A stretch of DNA of 64,000 nucleotides. Origin: Agreia sp. VKM Ac-1783. GTDB lineage: Bacteria; Actinomycetota; Actinomycetes; Actinomycetales; Microbacteriaceae. Of the stretch, positions 22,680 through 32,120 are shown in pieces. The stretch lies in the NCBI RefSeq assembly GCF_900177765.1, contig NZ_FXWI01000002.1:124001-188000 (forward strand), written 5' to 3'. Under the pieces are notes generated by a model. The model ran no database searches, was not told where the DNA came from, and saw only the letters and a list, made by a program, of their open reading frames with translations. Every line of letters starts with the position of its first letter. Position 1 is the stretch's first letter. Position numbers and translations under genes: made by a program.

Positions 22680-23473
22680 CAGACGGCCAACTCGCTGTCG
22701 AGGCGATCCGCCGCGCGGGCGACGCGCCAGTCGTGGATCCACGCGACGCCGTACGCCGCGAAGAACAGAATGATCATCGGGATCGCCAGCAGGATCATCG
22801 CGGTCGGGTCGGCGGCGGGCGTCGCGATCGCGGTGAAGAGAACGATCGCGAGGATGGCGACGCGCCACGACTTGATGATCGACGACGCGCTGAGCACTCC
22901 CACGAAGTTGAGCAGAACGAGAAAGACCGGCAGGACGAAGGCGATGCCGACGGCCAGCACCAGCTTGAGGACGAAGTCGTAGTAGCCGCGGGCGGTGATC
23001 AGGTTCGTGTCTTCGGAGGGAGCGAAACCCGCAAGCAGGATGACGATGTGCGGCAGGACGTACCAGCCGGCCACGCATCCGGCCAGGAAGAGCGGAATCG
23101 ATGCGCCGAGGAATCCGACGCTGTAGACCTTCTCCCGCCTGGTCAGACCGGGCACGAGGAAAGCCCAGATCTGATAGAGCCACACCGGCGACGACACCAC
23201 GAAGCCGATCGTGAGGGCGATCTGCACCTTCAGGTCGAAGGCGCCGCCGATGTTGTCCCAGTTGATGCTGGCGACGCGCCCCTGTTGCTGACCTATCTCG
23301 GTGATCGGCCCCCGGATCGCATCCAGCACCAGATCCGAGAGGAACCACCCGGCGATGGCTCCGGCGACGACACCGATGGCCGCGATGAAGAGACGCTTGC
23401 GTAACTCAAGGAGATGCGCGCCGAGGGACATGCGCCCTTCGCTGTTGGCACGCCGCTTCGTTCGGGCGGCCAC
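22679..23473 (-). CDS. tatC: Sec-independent protein translocase TatC
   Basis: TatC is the twin-arginine signal-peptide receptor of the Tat translocon. The 264-residue protein begins with a basic tail and the family motif MSLGAHLLELRKRLFIA, then six hydrophobic helices; FLVPGLTRREK and the conserved charged loops are present. It is downstream of tatA (5-bp gap) and overlaps helY by one base. Possible Tat clients include QcrA, whose homologues are Tat-dependent. Confidence 0.96.
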   Translation of the reverse strand: MAARTKRRANSEGRMSLGAHLLELRKRLFIAAIGVVAGAIAGWFLSDLVLDAIRGPITEIGQQQGRVASINWDNIGGAFDLKVQIALTIGFVVSSPVWLYQIWAFLVPGLTRREKVYSVGFLGASIPLFLAGCVAGWYVLPHIVILLAGFAPSEDTNLITARGYYDFVLKLVLAVGIAFVLPVFLVLLNFVGVLSASSIIKSWRVAILAIVLFTAIATPAADPTAMILLAIPMIILFFAAYGVAWIHDWRVARAADRLDSELAV

Positions 23474-23478
23474 CGTGC

Positions 23479-23742
23479 CTAGGGCTTTGGCTTGGACTCA
23501 GGCGAAACGACGCTCGGCGCCTGATCGGCGAGAGGCGATGCCTGTGCAGAGGTGTCGGTCGTGCCCGTCGAGTCGGACGGCGACGAGTTCTCGTCTTTCA
23601 TCGTCTTGACCTCGTTGCGGAAGATACGCATGGACTGACCAAGGCTTCGAGCAAGGCCCGGCAGCTTCGGTGCGCCGAAGAGAATGACAACGGCGATGAG
23701 AATGATGACGAGATGGGGCCACCCCAGTGCGTTACCGAACAT
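23479..23742 (-). CDS. tatA: Sec-independent protein translocase TatA
   Basis: An 87-residue pore-forming TatA: one N-terminal membrane helix (LVIILIAVVILFG), the hinge PKLPGLARSLGQSMRIFRNEVK amphipathic helix, and an acidic/Pro-rich tail. The start overlaps the preceding small membrane protein by 11 nt, and tatC follows after 5 bp. Confidence 0.94.
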   Translation of the reverse strand: MFGNALGWPHLVIILIAVVILFGAPKLPGLARSLGQSMRIFRNEVKTMKDENSSPSDSTGTTDTSAQASPLADQAPSVVSPESKPKP

Positions 23743-24076
23743 CGGTCCATCCTTCCCAGGCTTGTGGTGCGGTGATCAGTCTACCCCGCTTCATTCGGGC
23801 CTCCCTGCGAACCTCCCGCATCGCGGCACGACGATCCTTCTCGCGGTCACGGCGATTCGCAACCGCCGAGTATCCGTCGAGGATCGCGTTCGGCGGCGTC
23901 TCCACCGTGAGGTCGTCCACGTTCTGCTGCAGCAGGTCGAGCTTCTCTGTGAGGCGCTCCAGCTCCTCGACCACGGCGACGCCCTTCTTGAAGAGACGCC
24001 AGCCGAAGAACACGAGTGTGCCGACCAGGAGGATCGCCAGCGCGAGCCAGATCAGAATCCACGACCACCAGTACAT
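23732..24076 (-). CDS. Small membrane protein with coiled coil, between pafC and tatA
   Basis: A 114-residue protein I do not recognise. It has a Trp-rich start (MYWWSW), one membrane helix (about 5-27), a coiled-coil-like stretch (VEELERLTEKLDLLQQNVDDL, about 36-55), then a strongly basic Arg/Lys segment. Its 3' end overlaps tatA by 11 nt and its start is 9 bp after pafC, so it is a member of this operon. The layout is that of a single-pass anchor with a cytoplasmic tail; a role beside the Tat system is only inferred from position. Confidence 0.8.
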   Translation of the reverse strand: MYWWSWILIWLALAILLVGTLVFFGWRLFKKGVAVVEELERLTEKLDLLQQNVDDLTVETPPNAILDGYSAVANRRDREKDRRAAMREVRREARMKRGRLITAPQAWEGWTDVR

Positions 24077-24085
24077 CGTGTCAGC

Positions 24086-25105
24086 CTACGCGTTCGCGAT
24101 CGTCGTCTCGGAGGCGGGCGCCTCAGGGTACGACGCAAGTGCTTCGAGGGCCCACTGGCGTGCCGCCCGTCGGGCTTCGGGTGGGTCGACGACTCGGGCG
24201 ACCCCAGCCAGACCTGCAACGAGGCGCGTGAGACCGTGGAAGTGCGCGACGCGCACGGACGCTCGACTCATGTCGCCGGAACGGGTCACGCGCGTGCCCT
24301 CGGGAACGAACTCGCCGAGCAGTCCGAGCGCCTCAGGGCGGAATTCCAGGACCACTGTCGTGTGCTCTCCCGAGGTGTCGAAGAGGGAGTCGGAGAGCTG
24401 CACATCAGACGGCCGATGATCGATGGCGAGGTCGGTGACGTGCAGCGCGTCGATGCGATCGAGTCTGAACGTTCGCACCGATCGCCTCGAGTGGCACCAC
24501 GCACGCAGGTACCAGTCGTCGTTGTCGGAATCGAGTCGCAGCGGATCGACGCGTCGGCGCTCCGACTGCCCGCGCGAATCTCTGTAATCGAACTCCAGCT
24601 GCACTCCCCGAGACAGGGCATCTCCGACGCGGGCGAACGACTCGTTCGTCGCAGCCGGAGAGACGATCACTTGACTCGGCGTCTCCGATGCGCCCCGTGC
24701 GAGTTTGGCCGCCAGGCTCGAGTAGGCGGCCGAGTCGACGTTCTCGGGCAGGGACTGCAGGTACTGCAACCCGGCGATGAGCGCCGATGCCTCACGGGCC
24801 GAGAACCGAGGAGAGTCGTCGATGGCGACGAGTTGCGTGATGATGATCTCGTTCTGGTCGAACGCATCCCAGTCGATGTCGAAGAGATCGCCGTGCTGGT
24901 AGTTGCTGTCACTTCCCGGTACCCCGGACACGGCGATGAGAAGCACTGCCTCGCGAATCGTCTCCTCCGACACTCCGAAGTGGCGGGCGGCGTCGTGGAC
25001 GCTCACCTGAGTCTGCTGGATCAGGTAGGGAACGAGGGAGAGAAGGAAGGTCAGCTTGTCCTGGGCATGGTGAAAGCCGCCGGACGTCGTCTGCTCGGCG
25101 CTCAT
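24086..25105 (-). CDS. pafC: WYL-domain regulator PafC
   Basis: A 339-residue regulator with an N-terminal helix-turn-helix (VSVHDAARHFGVSEETIREAV) and a WYL domain ([25 protein letters not shown]). With PafB it forms a heteromeric activator of the LexA-independent DNA-damage response in mycobacteria. ATG at 25105 overlaps the pafB stop (ATGA); the longer open frame upstream is a shadow of pafB. Confidence 0.93.
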   Translation of the reverse strand: MSAEQTTSGGFHHAQDKLTFLLSLVPYLIQQTQVSVHDAARHFGVSEETIREAVLLIAVSGVPGSDSNYQHGDLFDIDWDAFDQNEIIITQLVAIDDSPRFSAREASALIAGLQYLQSLPENVDSAAYSSLAAKLARGASETPSQVIVSPAATNESFARVGDALSRGVQLEFDYRDSRGQSERRRVDPLRLDSDNDDWYLRAWCHSRRSVRTFRLDRIDALHVTDLAIDHRPSDVQLSDSLFDTSGEHTTVVLEFRPEALGLLGEFVPEGTRVTRSGDMSRASVRVAHFHGLTRLVAGLAGVARVVDPPEARRAARQWALEALASYPEAPASETTIANA

Positions 25106-26109
25106 ACGGCATCCATCGTGTCTGTGTGGCTCGCGACGACAGCCCGCAGCCGCTCCCGGACCGCGTCGACGAGTGTCGGCGGCGAGATCACGACCGCCTC
25201 GGGGCCGAAGGCAGCGAGGTCGTCGGCCAGAAGGGCGAGGTCGGTGTAGTGCAACGAGATGGTTGCGTCGGGGTGCCGGATGCTGCCCCGCCGCTTCCCG
25301 AGGCGCGATTCGGCATCGGTTCCCGGCCGGACGGAGACCTGTGCGACCTGCGTGCGCCAGATCTCGTCGAGCTCGGCGAGCGCGTCGTCGCCGGCGGTCG
25401 ACGACGCCGGACGCGGCGCAGCGGTGCGGGTGAGGACGACGGGTCCGACGATTCTCGACAGGAGGAATGTGCGCGGAGCGTCGGCCTGCTGGTCGATCGC
25501 CTGCAGGTACCAACGACCCTGGTGCTGCACGACGGCGGTCGGGGCGACGGTCCGCTCCCGAGCATTCTGTTCCCCCGGCTTGAGGTAGCTGAACCGAACG
25601 AGGACGCCCCTGTCGAGGGCATCGGTGAGCGGGGCGAAAGCGGCGTCTCGAGTGCGGATGCGCGGGGCGTATCCGATGAGCTGCTTGCTCCCCTCTGTTC
25701 CGAGCGAGCGCAGTTTGAGAAGCGCCCTGCGGGACTCGCCCGAGAGCGAGCCCTCGCGCCAGACCATGGCAGCGAGGTTGAGCAGGGTTGTCTCCTCCGG
25801 CGTGAACGTGATGTCAGACGGAAGGTCGTAATCGCCTTTGGCTATGCGGTAGCGCAGAGCCTGATTGTTACCCGGATCCGTCGGGGACTCGAGCGTCTCG
25901 AGGGGCACGCCCAGCTCACGGATATCGTCTTTGTCGCGTTCGAACTGGCGCTCGAGGCTCGAGTTGTCTCCGCCGGGCACGAACTTCTGTCTGTATCCCT
26001 GAACGGCTCCGAGGATCTCGGCCTTCGTCAGGCCGATCTCTGTGGAGACCAGAGCCAGCACGAGACTGAAGAGCCTCTCTTCGACTGCCACAGGCGCATC
26101 GGAATTCAC
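25102..26109 (-). CDS. pafB: WYL-domain regulator PafB
   Basis: A 335-residue partner of PafC with an N-terminal winged helix (FSLVLALVSTEIGLTKAEILGAVQGYRQKF) and a WYL domain (HQGRWYLQAIDQQADAPRTFLLSRI). It is the first gene of the block running through pafC, a membrane protein, tatA, tatC, helY and lnt. No pafA or proteasome genes are adjacent, unlike in mycobacteria. Confidence 0.93.
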   Translation of the reverse strand: MNSDAPVAVEERLFSLVLALVSTEIGLTKAEILGAVQGYRQKFVPGGDNSSLERQFERDKDDIRELGVPLETLESPTDPGNNQALRYRIAKGDYDLPSDITFTPEETTLLNLAAMVWREGSLSGESRRALLKLRSLGTEGSKQLIGYAPRIRTRDAAFAPLTDALDRGVLVRFSYLKPGEQNARERTVAPTAVVQHQGRWYLQAIDQQADAPRTFLLSRIVGPVVLTRTAAPRPASSTAGDDALAELDEIWRTQVAQVSVRPGTDAESRLGKRRGSIRHPDATISLHYTDLALLADDLAAFGPEAVVISPPTLVDAVRERLRAVVASHTDTMDAV

Positions 26110-26195
26110 TTAGCCTGCCTCTGGCGCTGCTGAGTAATCGTCGGGCACATGTCTCATTTTAGTCTGCCGGCGGGGGCGACAGCCCGTGGTGAACA

Positions 26196-27137
26196 CTACT
26201 GAGCGGGCAGTTTACCGAGGATGTCGACGACGTAGACGACCGTCGAACCAGGCGCGACGGCCGGCTTGGTGCTGCCCGCATCGCCGAAGCCGTCAGCTGG
26301 GGGCACGACCACCAGAACCTGTGACCCGACCGTCTGGCCGATGAGGGCGGATCGCAGCCCGGGAACCACACCTCCCTGCTCGGGTGTGGCCTGACTCGAC
26401 AGTGTGATGCCGGCTGCCGAACCATCCGCCCAGGTGGATTCGAAGGTGCTGTCTGCTCCCCAAATCACGCCTGTCTTCTGCACGATGAGCAGATCGCTGT
26501 CCGCGACGACGTCTCCCGAGCCCTTGATCAGGGTCGTCGAGCGCAACTCCGTGGGCGTCGGGCCGGATGCGAAGGTCAGGCCTGGACGACCGTCCGGGGC
26601 GGTCACCACGCTCGGAAAGCCTGCCTCGGCGGGCTCATTCGAGCCGCTCGCCCGTCCGGAGTAGACGCCCGTGATGTCGAAGACGAAGACGTTCGCGCTG
26701 CCGTCGGCGGCCTGGGCGTCGGGGAGCACAACGGCAATGCGCTCACCCGCTCGCGAGCAGGTGAGGCTGTCGACGATCTCTTTCGGCAAGGCTGGGCTGT
26801 CGTCGGTCAGCGTGGCCGAGAACTGCTTCGGCTGGGCCTGACCCTGGCCAGCCCCGCCGACGGCGGTATAGCTCGCGAGGACGACGGAGCCCTTCTCGGC
26901 CGCGGGACCGGAGCCCGGCTCGAGCACAGACCGCTCGGCGCGCTTCGCAAAGACGGGCGTCGGGAAATCGTACGTGGGAGTGGACGCGTCGCCCGAGACC
27001 GTCACGCTTTCCGAGGAGGATCCCGGATCCGTCGCAGGCGTGCAGTCACCCTCCGTGAGCGTTGCCGTGGTCGACGCGCAGGCCGACAGCCCGACGAGTA
27101 GACCCGCGGACAGAATGAGCGCGATCGACTTGCGCAC
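26196..27137 (-). CDS. FKBP-type peptidyl-prolyl isomerase lipoprotein
   Basis: A 313-residue secreted lipoprotein. The signal peptide is short and hydrophobic and ends in the lipobox LSAC, with Cys20 as the lipidation site when the protein starts at GTG 27137; that start has AGAGGA upstream and is better than the ATG at 27176. The C-terminal part (about 200-313) is an FKBP domain (GVVPGLRSALIGQTVGSQVLVVVPPADGFG; PGSTVVYVVDILG). The middle part resembles a second, degenerate FKBP fold. It should fold proteins outside the membrane and be a substrate of Lnt. Confidence 0.88.
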   Translation of the reverse strand: MRKSIALILSAGLLVGLSACASTTATLTEGDCTPATDPGSSSESVTVSGDASTPTYDFPTPVFAKRAERSVLEPGSGPAAEKGSVVLASYTAVGGAGQGQAQPKQFSATLTDDSPALPKEIVDSLTCSRAGERIAVVLPDAQAADGSANVFVFDITGVYSGRASGSNEPAEAGFPSVVTAPDGRPGLTFASGPTPTELRSTTLIKGSGDVVADSDLLIVQKTGVIWGADSTFESTWADGSAAGITLSSQATPEQGGVVPGLRSALIGQTVGSQVLVVVPPADGFGDAGSTKPAVAPGSTVVYVVDILGKLPAQ

Positions 27138-27179
27138 GGATCCTCTTTTCAGTGGTGGTTGAGCGGACAACAGCATAGT

Positions 27180-28193
27180 TTATTCCGGCTCCACGTCTTC
27201 GCTGGGCGACTGCTGTGCGGCGTCGCCGTCTGTGCGGGCCGTTGCCGTCGCGGTCGCCATGCGCACCCGCTTGCGGAGGCTCTTCGGGCTGATACCGCGT
27301 TCTCCGAGCGCGCCCGGCGTCCACGTCTCGACGTCGTCGTCGGAGTATTCGGACTTGGAGGCGCGTCGCTTGAGTTCGGGGAGCTGAGCGCCGGGAGCGA
27401 GGCGCCTGGCGGTGACCAGGAATCCCGTGTGGCCGATCATGCGGTGATCAGGCCTGACGGCCAGACCCTCGACGTGCCACGACCGGATCATCGTCTCCGA
27501 CGGTTGCGGATCCGTGAACGAGCCGGTGCTGCGGATGGTCTCGACGACGCGCGAGAGCTGGGTGACGGTGGCCACGTAACAGAGCACGACTCCCCCGGGC
27601 TTCAGCGCGTCGGTCACCGCGGGGATGCACTCCCAGGGCGCGAGCATGTCGAGCACGACGCGATCCACCGAATGGTGGGGATGCTGCTCGGGCAGTGCCT
27701 CACTGAGGTCTCCCAGGGTGATGCTCCAGTTGTCGGGAGTCGAACCGGAGAACGCGGTCACGTTGGCCATGGCCACGTCGGCGAACTCCTCGCGTCGTTC
27801 GAACGACGACAGGCGACCCTCCGGTCCGATCGCTCGAAGCAGCCAGAGCGACAGTGCACCGCTGCCGACCCCGGCCTCGACGACGGTCGCGCCCGGGAAG
27901 ATGTCCGCCTGGCCGAGGATCTGCGCCGCATCCTTCGGGTAGATGATCGCCGCTCCGCGCGGCATCGACATCACGAAGTCGGTGAGCAGGGGTCGCAGCA
28001 CGAGGTACTCGACGCCGACCGTATTGGCGACGACGGATCCGTCGGGCTGCCCGATGATCGCGTCGTGGTCGATGGCTCCGCGGTGGGTGTGGAACTCGGC
28101 CCCGGTCGCCAGCGTGATGGAGTTGAGCTTGCCCTTGGGGCCCGTGAGCTGCACGCGTTCGCCGACGCGGAACGGTCCGGAGAATGAATTCAC
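27180..28193 (-). CDS. trmI: tRNA (adenine-N1)-methyltransferase TrmI
   Basis: This enzyme methylates A58 of the tRNA T-loop. The protein has about 337 residues. An N-terminal barrel (GPFRVGERVQLTGPKGKLNSITLATG) precedes a Rossmann SAM domain with VVEAGVGSGALSLWLLRAIGPEGR, FERREEF and VVLDMLAPWECI. A basic, Thr/Ala-rich tail ends it. GTG at 28193 lies two bases after the HAD stop; the frame is open for over 1 kb upstream, but that is a shadow of HAD and PAC2 on the other frames. Confidence 0.93.
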   Translation of the reverse strand: MNSFSGPFRVGERVQLTGPKGKLNSITLATGAEFHTHRGAIDHDAIIGQPDGSVVANTVGVEYLVLRPLLTDFVMSMPRGAAIIYPKDAAQILGQADIFPGATVVEAGVGSGALSLWLLRAIGPEGRLSSFERREEFADVAMANVTAFSGSTPDNWSITLGDLSEALPEQHPHHSVDRVVLDMLAPWECIPAVTDALKPGGVVLCYVATVTQLSRVVETIRSTGSFTDPQPSETMIRSWHVEGLAVRPDHRMIGHTGFLVTARRLAPGAQLPELKRRASKSEYSDDDVETWTPGALGERGISPKSLRKRVRMATATATARTDGDAAQQSPSEDVEPE

Positions 28194-28195
28194 GA

Positions 28196-28900
28196 TTATG
28201 GGTGTCGACTTCCGGTTGTGGGGTGGATGGCGCCAGTGCGCCTGTGGGCTGCCAGCGCCGCGCTCACGTCGTCGACGGTGCGGCCTTCGAGCGTCGGCCA
28301 GAGCACGTTCGCCGGGCTGTTCTCGAGCGGGAGCATGTGCGGAACGCCGATCGTGACGGCCCCGGACGCGGCCGCGCTCGTGACACCGGGAACGGAGTCC
28401 TCGAAAGCCACGCACTCGTCGATGGGAACATCCAAGAGGCGAGCTGCTTCGAGGTAGGCCTCGGGGTGTGGCTTGCTGTTCTCGACGCTGTCGCCCGACA
28501 CGACCACGTCGAAAGCATCGAAGGGAATGAAGGACCTGACGTGCTCGGCCATGACGCCGAACGACATGGTGACGAGAGCACAGGGCACGCCAGACTCGCG
28601 CAGAGCGGAGAGAAGCTCGCGCGCACCCGGTCGCCACGGCACACTCACGCTGATCAGCGCCATGACCTCGCGAGTCAGGAGATCGATGATCGCATCGGCG
28701 GCCATATCGACGCCGTGCTCCTGCAGGAGGCGTGCCGTGCGGTCGAGCCCGGACCCCACGAGCATCATCGCGTCCTCGTGAGTCCAGGTGCCGCCGAATC
28801 GCGAGACGAGTGCCTCCTGCGATCGCATCCAGTAGGGCTCGGTATCGACGATCGTTCCGTCCATGTCCCAGAGGACAGCGGCAGGCAGAGGGGTCATCAC
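28196..28900 (-). CDS. HAD-superfamily hydrolase
   Basis: A 234-residue phosphatase-like HAD protein of the beta-phosphoglucomutase/GPH type. Motif I is WDMDGTIVDTEP (nucleophile Asp in DMD), motif II TMSFG, motif III Lys in SKPHPEAYL, motif IV FEDSVPGVTSA. The helical cap lies between motifs I and II. The substrate is unknown. Start is either of two adjacent ATGs (28900 or 28897). It precedes trmI by two bases. Confidence 0.9.
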   Translation of the reverse strand: MMTPLPAAVLWDMDGTIVDTEPYWMRSQEALVSRFGGTWTHEDAMMLVGSGLDRTARLLQEHGVDMAADAIIDLLTREVMALISVSVPWRPGARELLSALRESGVPCALVTMSFGVMAEHVRSFIPFDAFDVVVSGDSVENSKPHPEAYLEAARLLDVPIDECVAFEDSVPGVTSAAASGAVTIGVPHMLPLENSPANVLWPTLEGRTVDDVSAALAAHRRTGAIHPTTGSRHP

Positions 28901-28970
28901 GTGGAACGAGTCTACGGGGCCGGGAGCCTGGCTTGAATCGACGGCCTATCCTTGTCAGAACGATCACGAG

Positions 28971-29915
28971 ATGACGAAAAGGGTTCTCCACACGGTGACA
29001 CAGGGCAACGAATTCCTCAGAGGGCGACTTCTCGTCGTCGCATTCGAGGGCTGGAACGACGCAGGCGAAGCGGCGACAGGAGCGGTGCAGCTGCTGCGCG
29101 AGCAACTCGACGTGATCACGATCGCTGGCGTCGATGCTGAGGAGTACTTCGACTTCCAGTTCAACAGGCCGGTGGTGTCTCAAGACGACGACGGCAACAG
29201 GGCCCTGATCTGGCCGAGCGCGACGATCTATGGTCCGGCGAGCACCGAGGTCGACAACGTTCCTCTCGCCGCCGACGCCGAACTCCGAGTGGGATCGGAC
29301 AACACGGGCAATGTCTATCTGCTCGTGGGTGCCGAGCCGTCTCGCAACTGGAAGAAGTTCACGGTCGAGGTGCTCGACGCGGCCATGACCGCCGGCGTCT
29401 CGGGAATCGTGCTGCTCGGCGCCATGCTCGCCGATGTGCCGCACACGCGTCCGATCTCGGTCACCGCGACGAGCGAGAATGCGTCGGTGCGCAGCCAACT
29501 GGGTATCGAGAGATCCACCTACGAGGGGCCCGTAGGCATCCTGAGCGTCATCGCCGACGCGGCTGAGGCCCTGGGAATCGCGACGGTCTCGATCTGGGCG
29601 TCCGTTCCCCACTACGTGCACAACGCTCCGTCGCCCAAGGCGACGCTGGCGCTGATCGACAAGCTCGAAGAACTGGTCGACGTAGTGATTCCTCGCGGTG
29701 ATCTCGTCGACGAGGCATCCGCCTGGGAGTCGGGGATCGACGCGCTCGCCGGAGAGGACGACGAGATGGCCTCGTATATCCAGCAGCTCGAGCAGGCACG
29801 CGACACTGTCGACTCGCCGGAGGCGAGCGGTGAGGCGATCGCGCAGGAGTTCGAGAAGTACCTGCGCAAGCGCGGCGACGGACGACCGGACGAGCCCTGG
29901 CGCCCCGGAGCCTGA
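28971..29915 (+). CDS. PAC2-family protein
   Basis: A 314-residue member of the PAC2 (proteasome assembly chaperone 2-like) family, of unclear role in bacteria. Typical pieces are LLVVAFEGWNDAGEAATGAVQLL, YFDFQFNRPVV, LLVGAEPSRNWKKF and ILSVIADAAEALGI. The acidic C-terminus ends in a helical segment. ATG at 28971 was chosen because it starts the conserved part; the frame is open to 28863. It is convergent with mshC with 8 bp between stops. Confidence 0.88.
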   Translation: MTKRVLHTVTQGNEFLRGRLLVVAFEGWNDAGEAATGAVQLLREQLDVITIAGVDAEEYFDFQFNRPVVSQDDDGNRALIWPSATIYGPASTEVDNVPLAADAELRVGSDNTGNVYLLVGAEPSRNWKKFTVEVLDAAMTAGVSGIVLLGAMLADVPHTRPISVTATSENASVRSQLGIERSTYEGPVGILSVIADAAEALGIATVSIWASVPHYVHNAPSPKATLALIDKLEELVDVVIPRGDLVDEASAWESGIDALAGEDDEMASYIQQLEQARDTVDSPEASGEAIAQEFEKYLRKRGDGRPDEPWRPGA

Positions 29916-29923
29916 GGCTCGTT

Positions 29924-31183
29924 CTAGAGCTGCACTCCGAGCAGCGCATCCACCGTTCGCGCCACGAGGCCGCTCGTCGCGTGTGACCCTGCAACCCAGG
30001 CGTCGATCGCCGCGAGGGCGGCCGGGGTATCGAGGTCTGCCGACAACAGTGCGCGGAGTTCTGCGAGCAGTGCGACTTCGTCGTCGAAGGCCTCGGATGC
30101 CTGCGGCAGGCTGACCGCCTCACGCCAGCGGTCGAGCCGGCTGACGGCTTCCGCGAGGCCCGCGTCCGTCCACTCCCAGTCGGAGCGGTAGTGATGGGCG
30201 AGGACGGCGAGCCGCACGGCCGAGGGGTCGATGCCGGATGCGCGAAGCCCCGAGACCAGTACGAGGTTTCCGAGCGACTTGCTCATCTTCTCGCCCTGGT
30301 AGGCGACCATGCCCGCGTGGGCCTGCACATCGGCGAAGCGCTCGCCGGTGAGGGCGGTGGCGTGCGCTGCAGAGAACTCGTGATGCGGGAAGACGAGGTC
30401 GCTTCCACCGCCCTGCATGCAGAAATGCGCTCCGAGCGCGTCGATCGCGATGACGGAGCACTCGATGTGCCATCCCGGGCGCCCCTCGCCGACGGGGCTG
30501 GGCCACGACGGCTCACCTTCGCGGGCGGCGCGCCAGAGCAGCGGATCGAGCCGATTGCGCTTGCCTTCGCGCTCGGGGTCTCCCCCGCGCTCGGCGAAGA
30601 AGGCGGCCATCGTGGCCGCGTCGAGACGGCTCTCGAGTCCGAGGTGCCAGTCGGTCCGCTCTGCGGCCGCGTCGATGTCGAAGTAGATGTCCTGGCCGTC
30701 GGCATCCCGCGCGTCTGGCGTGTCGACCGTGTAGCCGAAGCCGGCGTCGACGAGCCGGCGCACGGCATCCGCTATCGGGTCGACGACCTCGGTGACCGCA
30801 ACGTAATCACGGGGAGGGAGGACGCGGAGCGCAGCCATGTCTGTTCGGAACAGCTCGACCTGGCTCGCCGCGAGGTCGCGCCAGTCGACGCCCGTCGCAT
30901 TCGCTCTCTCGAGCAGCGGGTCATCGACGTCCGTGATGTTCTGCACGTAGTCGACCTCGAGACCCGCGTCGAGCCACAGGCGCTGGATGCCGTCGAAGGC
31001 CAGGTAGGTCGACGCATGGCCGAGGTGGGTTGCGTCGTACGGGGTGATGCCGCACACATAGAGGCCGATCCGGCCGTCGACGCCCGCGGTCTCGACCAGA
31101 GCACCCGTCGAGTCGTCGAAGACCCGGGGAAGGGGACCTCGTCCGGGAAGTGAGGGGACGATGGGCCGGCTCCAGGAATGCAC
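29924..31183 (-). CDS. mshC: Mycothiol ligase MshC (cysteine:GlcN-Ins ligase)
   Basis: MshC joins cysteine to GlcN-Ins with ATP in mycothiol synthesis, the main low-molecular thiol of actinobacteria. The 419-residue protein is a cysteinyl-tRNA-synthetase paralog. It has YVCGITPYDATHLGHAST with the HIGH-like motif and zinc Cys, WHIECSVIAIDALG with two zinc ligands, HHEFSAAHATAL, and the KMSKS loop (GEKMSKSLGNLVLV). It lacks the long anticodon-binding C-terminus of true CysRS, which separates the two. Confidence 0.95.
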   Translation of the reverse strand: MHSWSRPIVPSLPGRGPLPRVFDDSTGALVETAGVDGRIGLYVCGITPYDATHLGHASTYLAFDGIQRLWLDAGLEVDYVQNITDVDDPLLERANATGVDWRDLAASQVELFRTDMAALRVLPPRDYVAVTEVVDPIADAVRRLVDAGFGYTVDTPDARDADGQDIYFDIDAAAERTDWHLGLESRLDAATMAAFFAERGGDPEREGKRNRLDPLLWRAAREGEPSWPSPVGEGRPGWHIECSVIAIDALGAHFCMQGGGSDLVFPHHEFSAAHATALTGERFADVQAHAGMVAYQGEKMSKSLGNLVLVSGLRASGIDPSAVRLAVLAHHYRSDWEWTDAGLAEAVSRLDRWREAVSLPQASEAFDDEVALLAELRALLSADLDTPAALAAIDAWVAGSHATSGLVARTVDALLGVQL

Positions 31184-31210
31184 TGCAAAAGACTACCGTC
31201 GCCCGACGGG

Positions 31211-32065
31211 TCACGCCTGCATGGCACCTGTGCCGAGCAGAACGAGGAGGACGAGTCCCAGAGCGATCCGGTACACGACGAAGGGCAGGAAGCTCCGCTT
31301 CGAGATGTAGCTCATGAAGAAGGCGATCACCACGAGACCCACGACGAAGGCGATGACCGTCGCGACGAGCGTCTCGAGAGGGCCGAATACCTCGGGAGTG
31401 CACGTGGCCGTCGCCACCGTGCAGGTCTCCTTGACCGACTTGAAGACCTGGTAGAGCCCGCTGCCGAAGACGGCCGGGATGGCGAGCAGGAACGAGTACC
31501 GGGCGGCGGCGGCGCGCTCGTACCCCATGAAGAGGCCGGCCGTGATGGTGCCGCCCGAGCGGGAGACGCCGGGGATGAGGGCGAGTGCCTGAGCGAATCC
31601 GAACACGGTGGCGTGAGGAACCGTGAGCTCATCGAGGCGTCTCTTCTTCGCCCCGACATAGTCGGCGACGCCGAGCAGGATGCCGAAGACGATGAGCGTT
31701 CCCGCGACGATCCAGAGAGAGCGCAGCGTGCTCTCGATCGCGTCTTGGAAGATCAGGCCGAGCACCACGATCGGCACGCTCCCGAGAATGATGAACCAGC
31801 CGAGCTTCGCATCGGGGTCGGTTCGGGGAACGCGGCCCGTGAGCGAGAAGAACCATCGAGAGACAATGCGGGAGATGTCGCGCCAGAAGTAGATGACCAC
31901 CGCGGTCTCGGTGCCGAGCTGAGTGATGGCGGTGAACGCTGCTCCCGGGTCGTCGCCGGTGCCCAGAAGGCGGCCGACGATCAGCAGATGGGCGCTCGAC
32001 GAGATCGGCAGGAACTCGGTGAGTCCTTGCACGAGGCCGAGAATGACGGCGTTGAGAAAGTCCAC
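31211..32065 (-). CDS. uppP: Undecaprenyl-diphosphatase UppP (BacA)
   Basis: UppP dephosphorylates undecaprenyl diphosphate to recycle the cell-wall lipid carrier. The 284-residue membrane protein shows the two active-site motifs: [19 protein letters not shown] near the N-terminus, and [17 protein letters not shown], with about eight helices. It is 27 bp downstream of mshC's start side on the same strand; a small gap separates it from the M20 peptidase. Confidence 0.96.
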   Translation of the reverse strand: MDFLNAVILGLVQGLTEFLPISSSAHLLIVGRLLGTGDDPGAAFTAITQLGTETAVVIYFWRDISRIVSRWFFSLTGRVPRTDPDAKLGWFIILGSVPIVVLGLIFQDAIESTLRSLWIVAGTLIVFGILLGVADYVGAKKRRLDELTVPHATVFGFAQALALIPGVSRSGGTITAGLFMGYERAAAARYSFLLAIPAVFGSGLYQVFKSVKETCTVATATCTPEVFGPLETLVATVIAFVVGLVVIAFFMSYISKRSFLPFVVYRIALGLVLLVLLGTGAMQA

Positions 32066-32120
32066 GGACTCCCCTTCGGAATGTGGCGGCGGATTCGGTC
32101 GGGAGACCTGCGGAGCCTGG

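Noticed and set aside
28197-29621. Very long open frame upstream of trmI on the minus strand, antisense to the PAC2 gene
   Set aside because: It is out of frame with the HAD gene and antisense to PAC2, with Arg/His-rich translation typical of GC-rich shadow frames. The true trmI start is GTG 28193.
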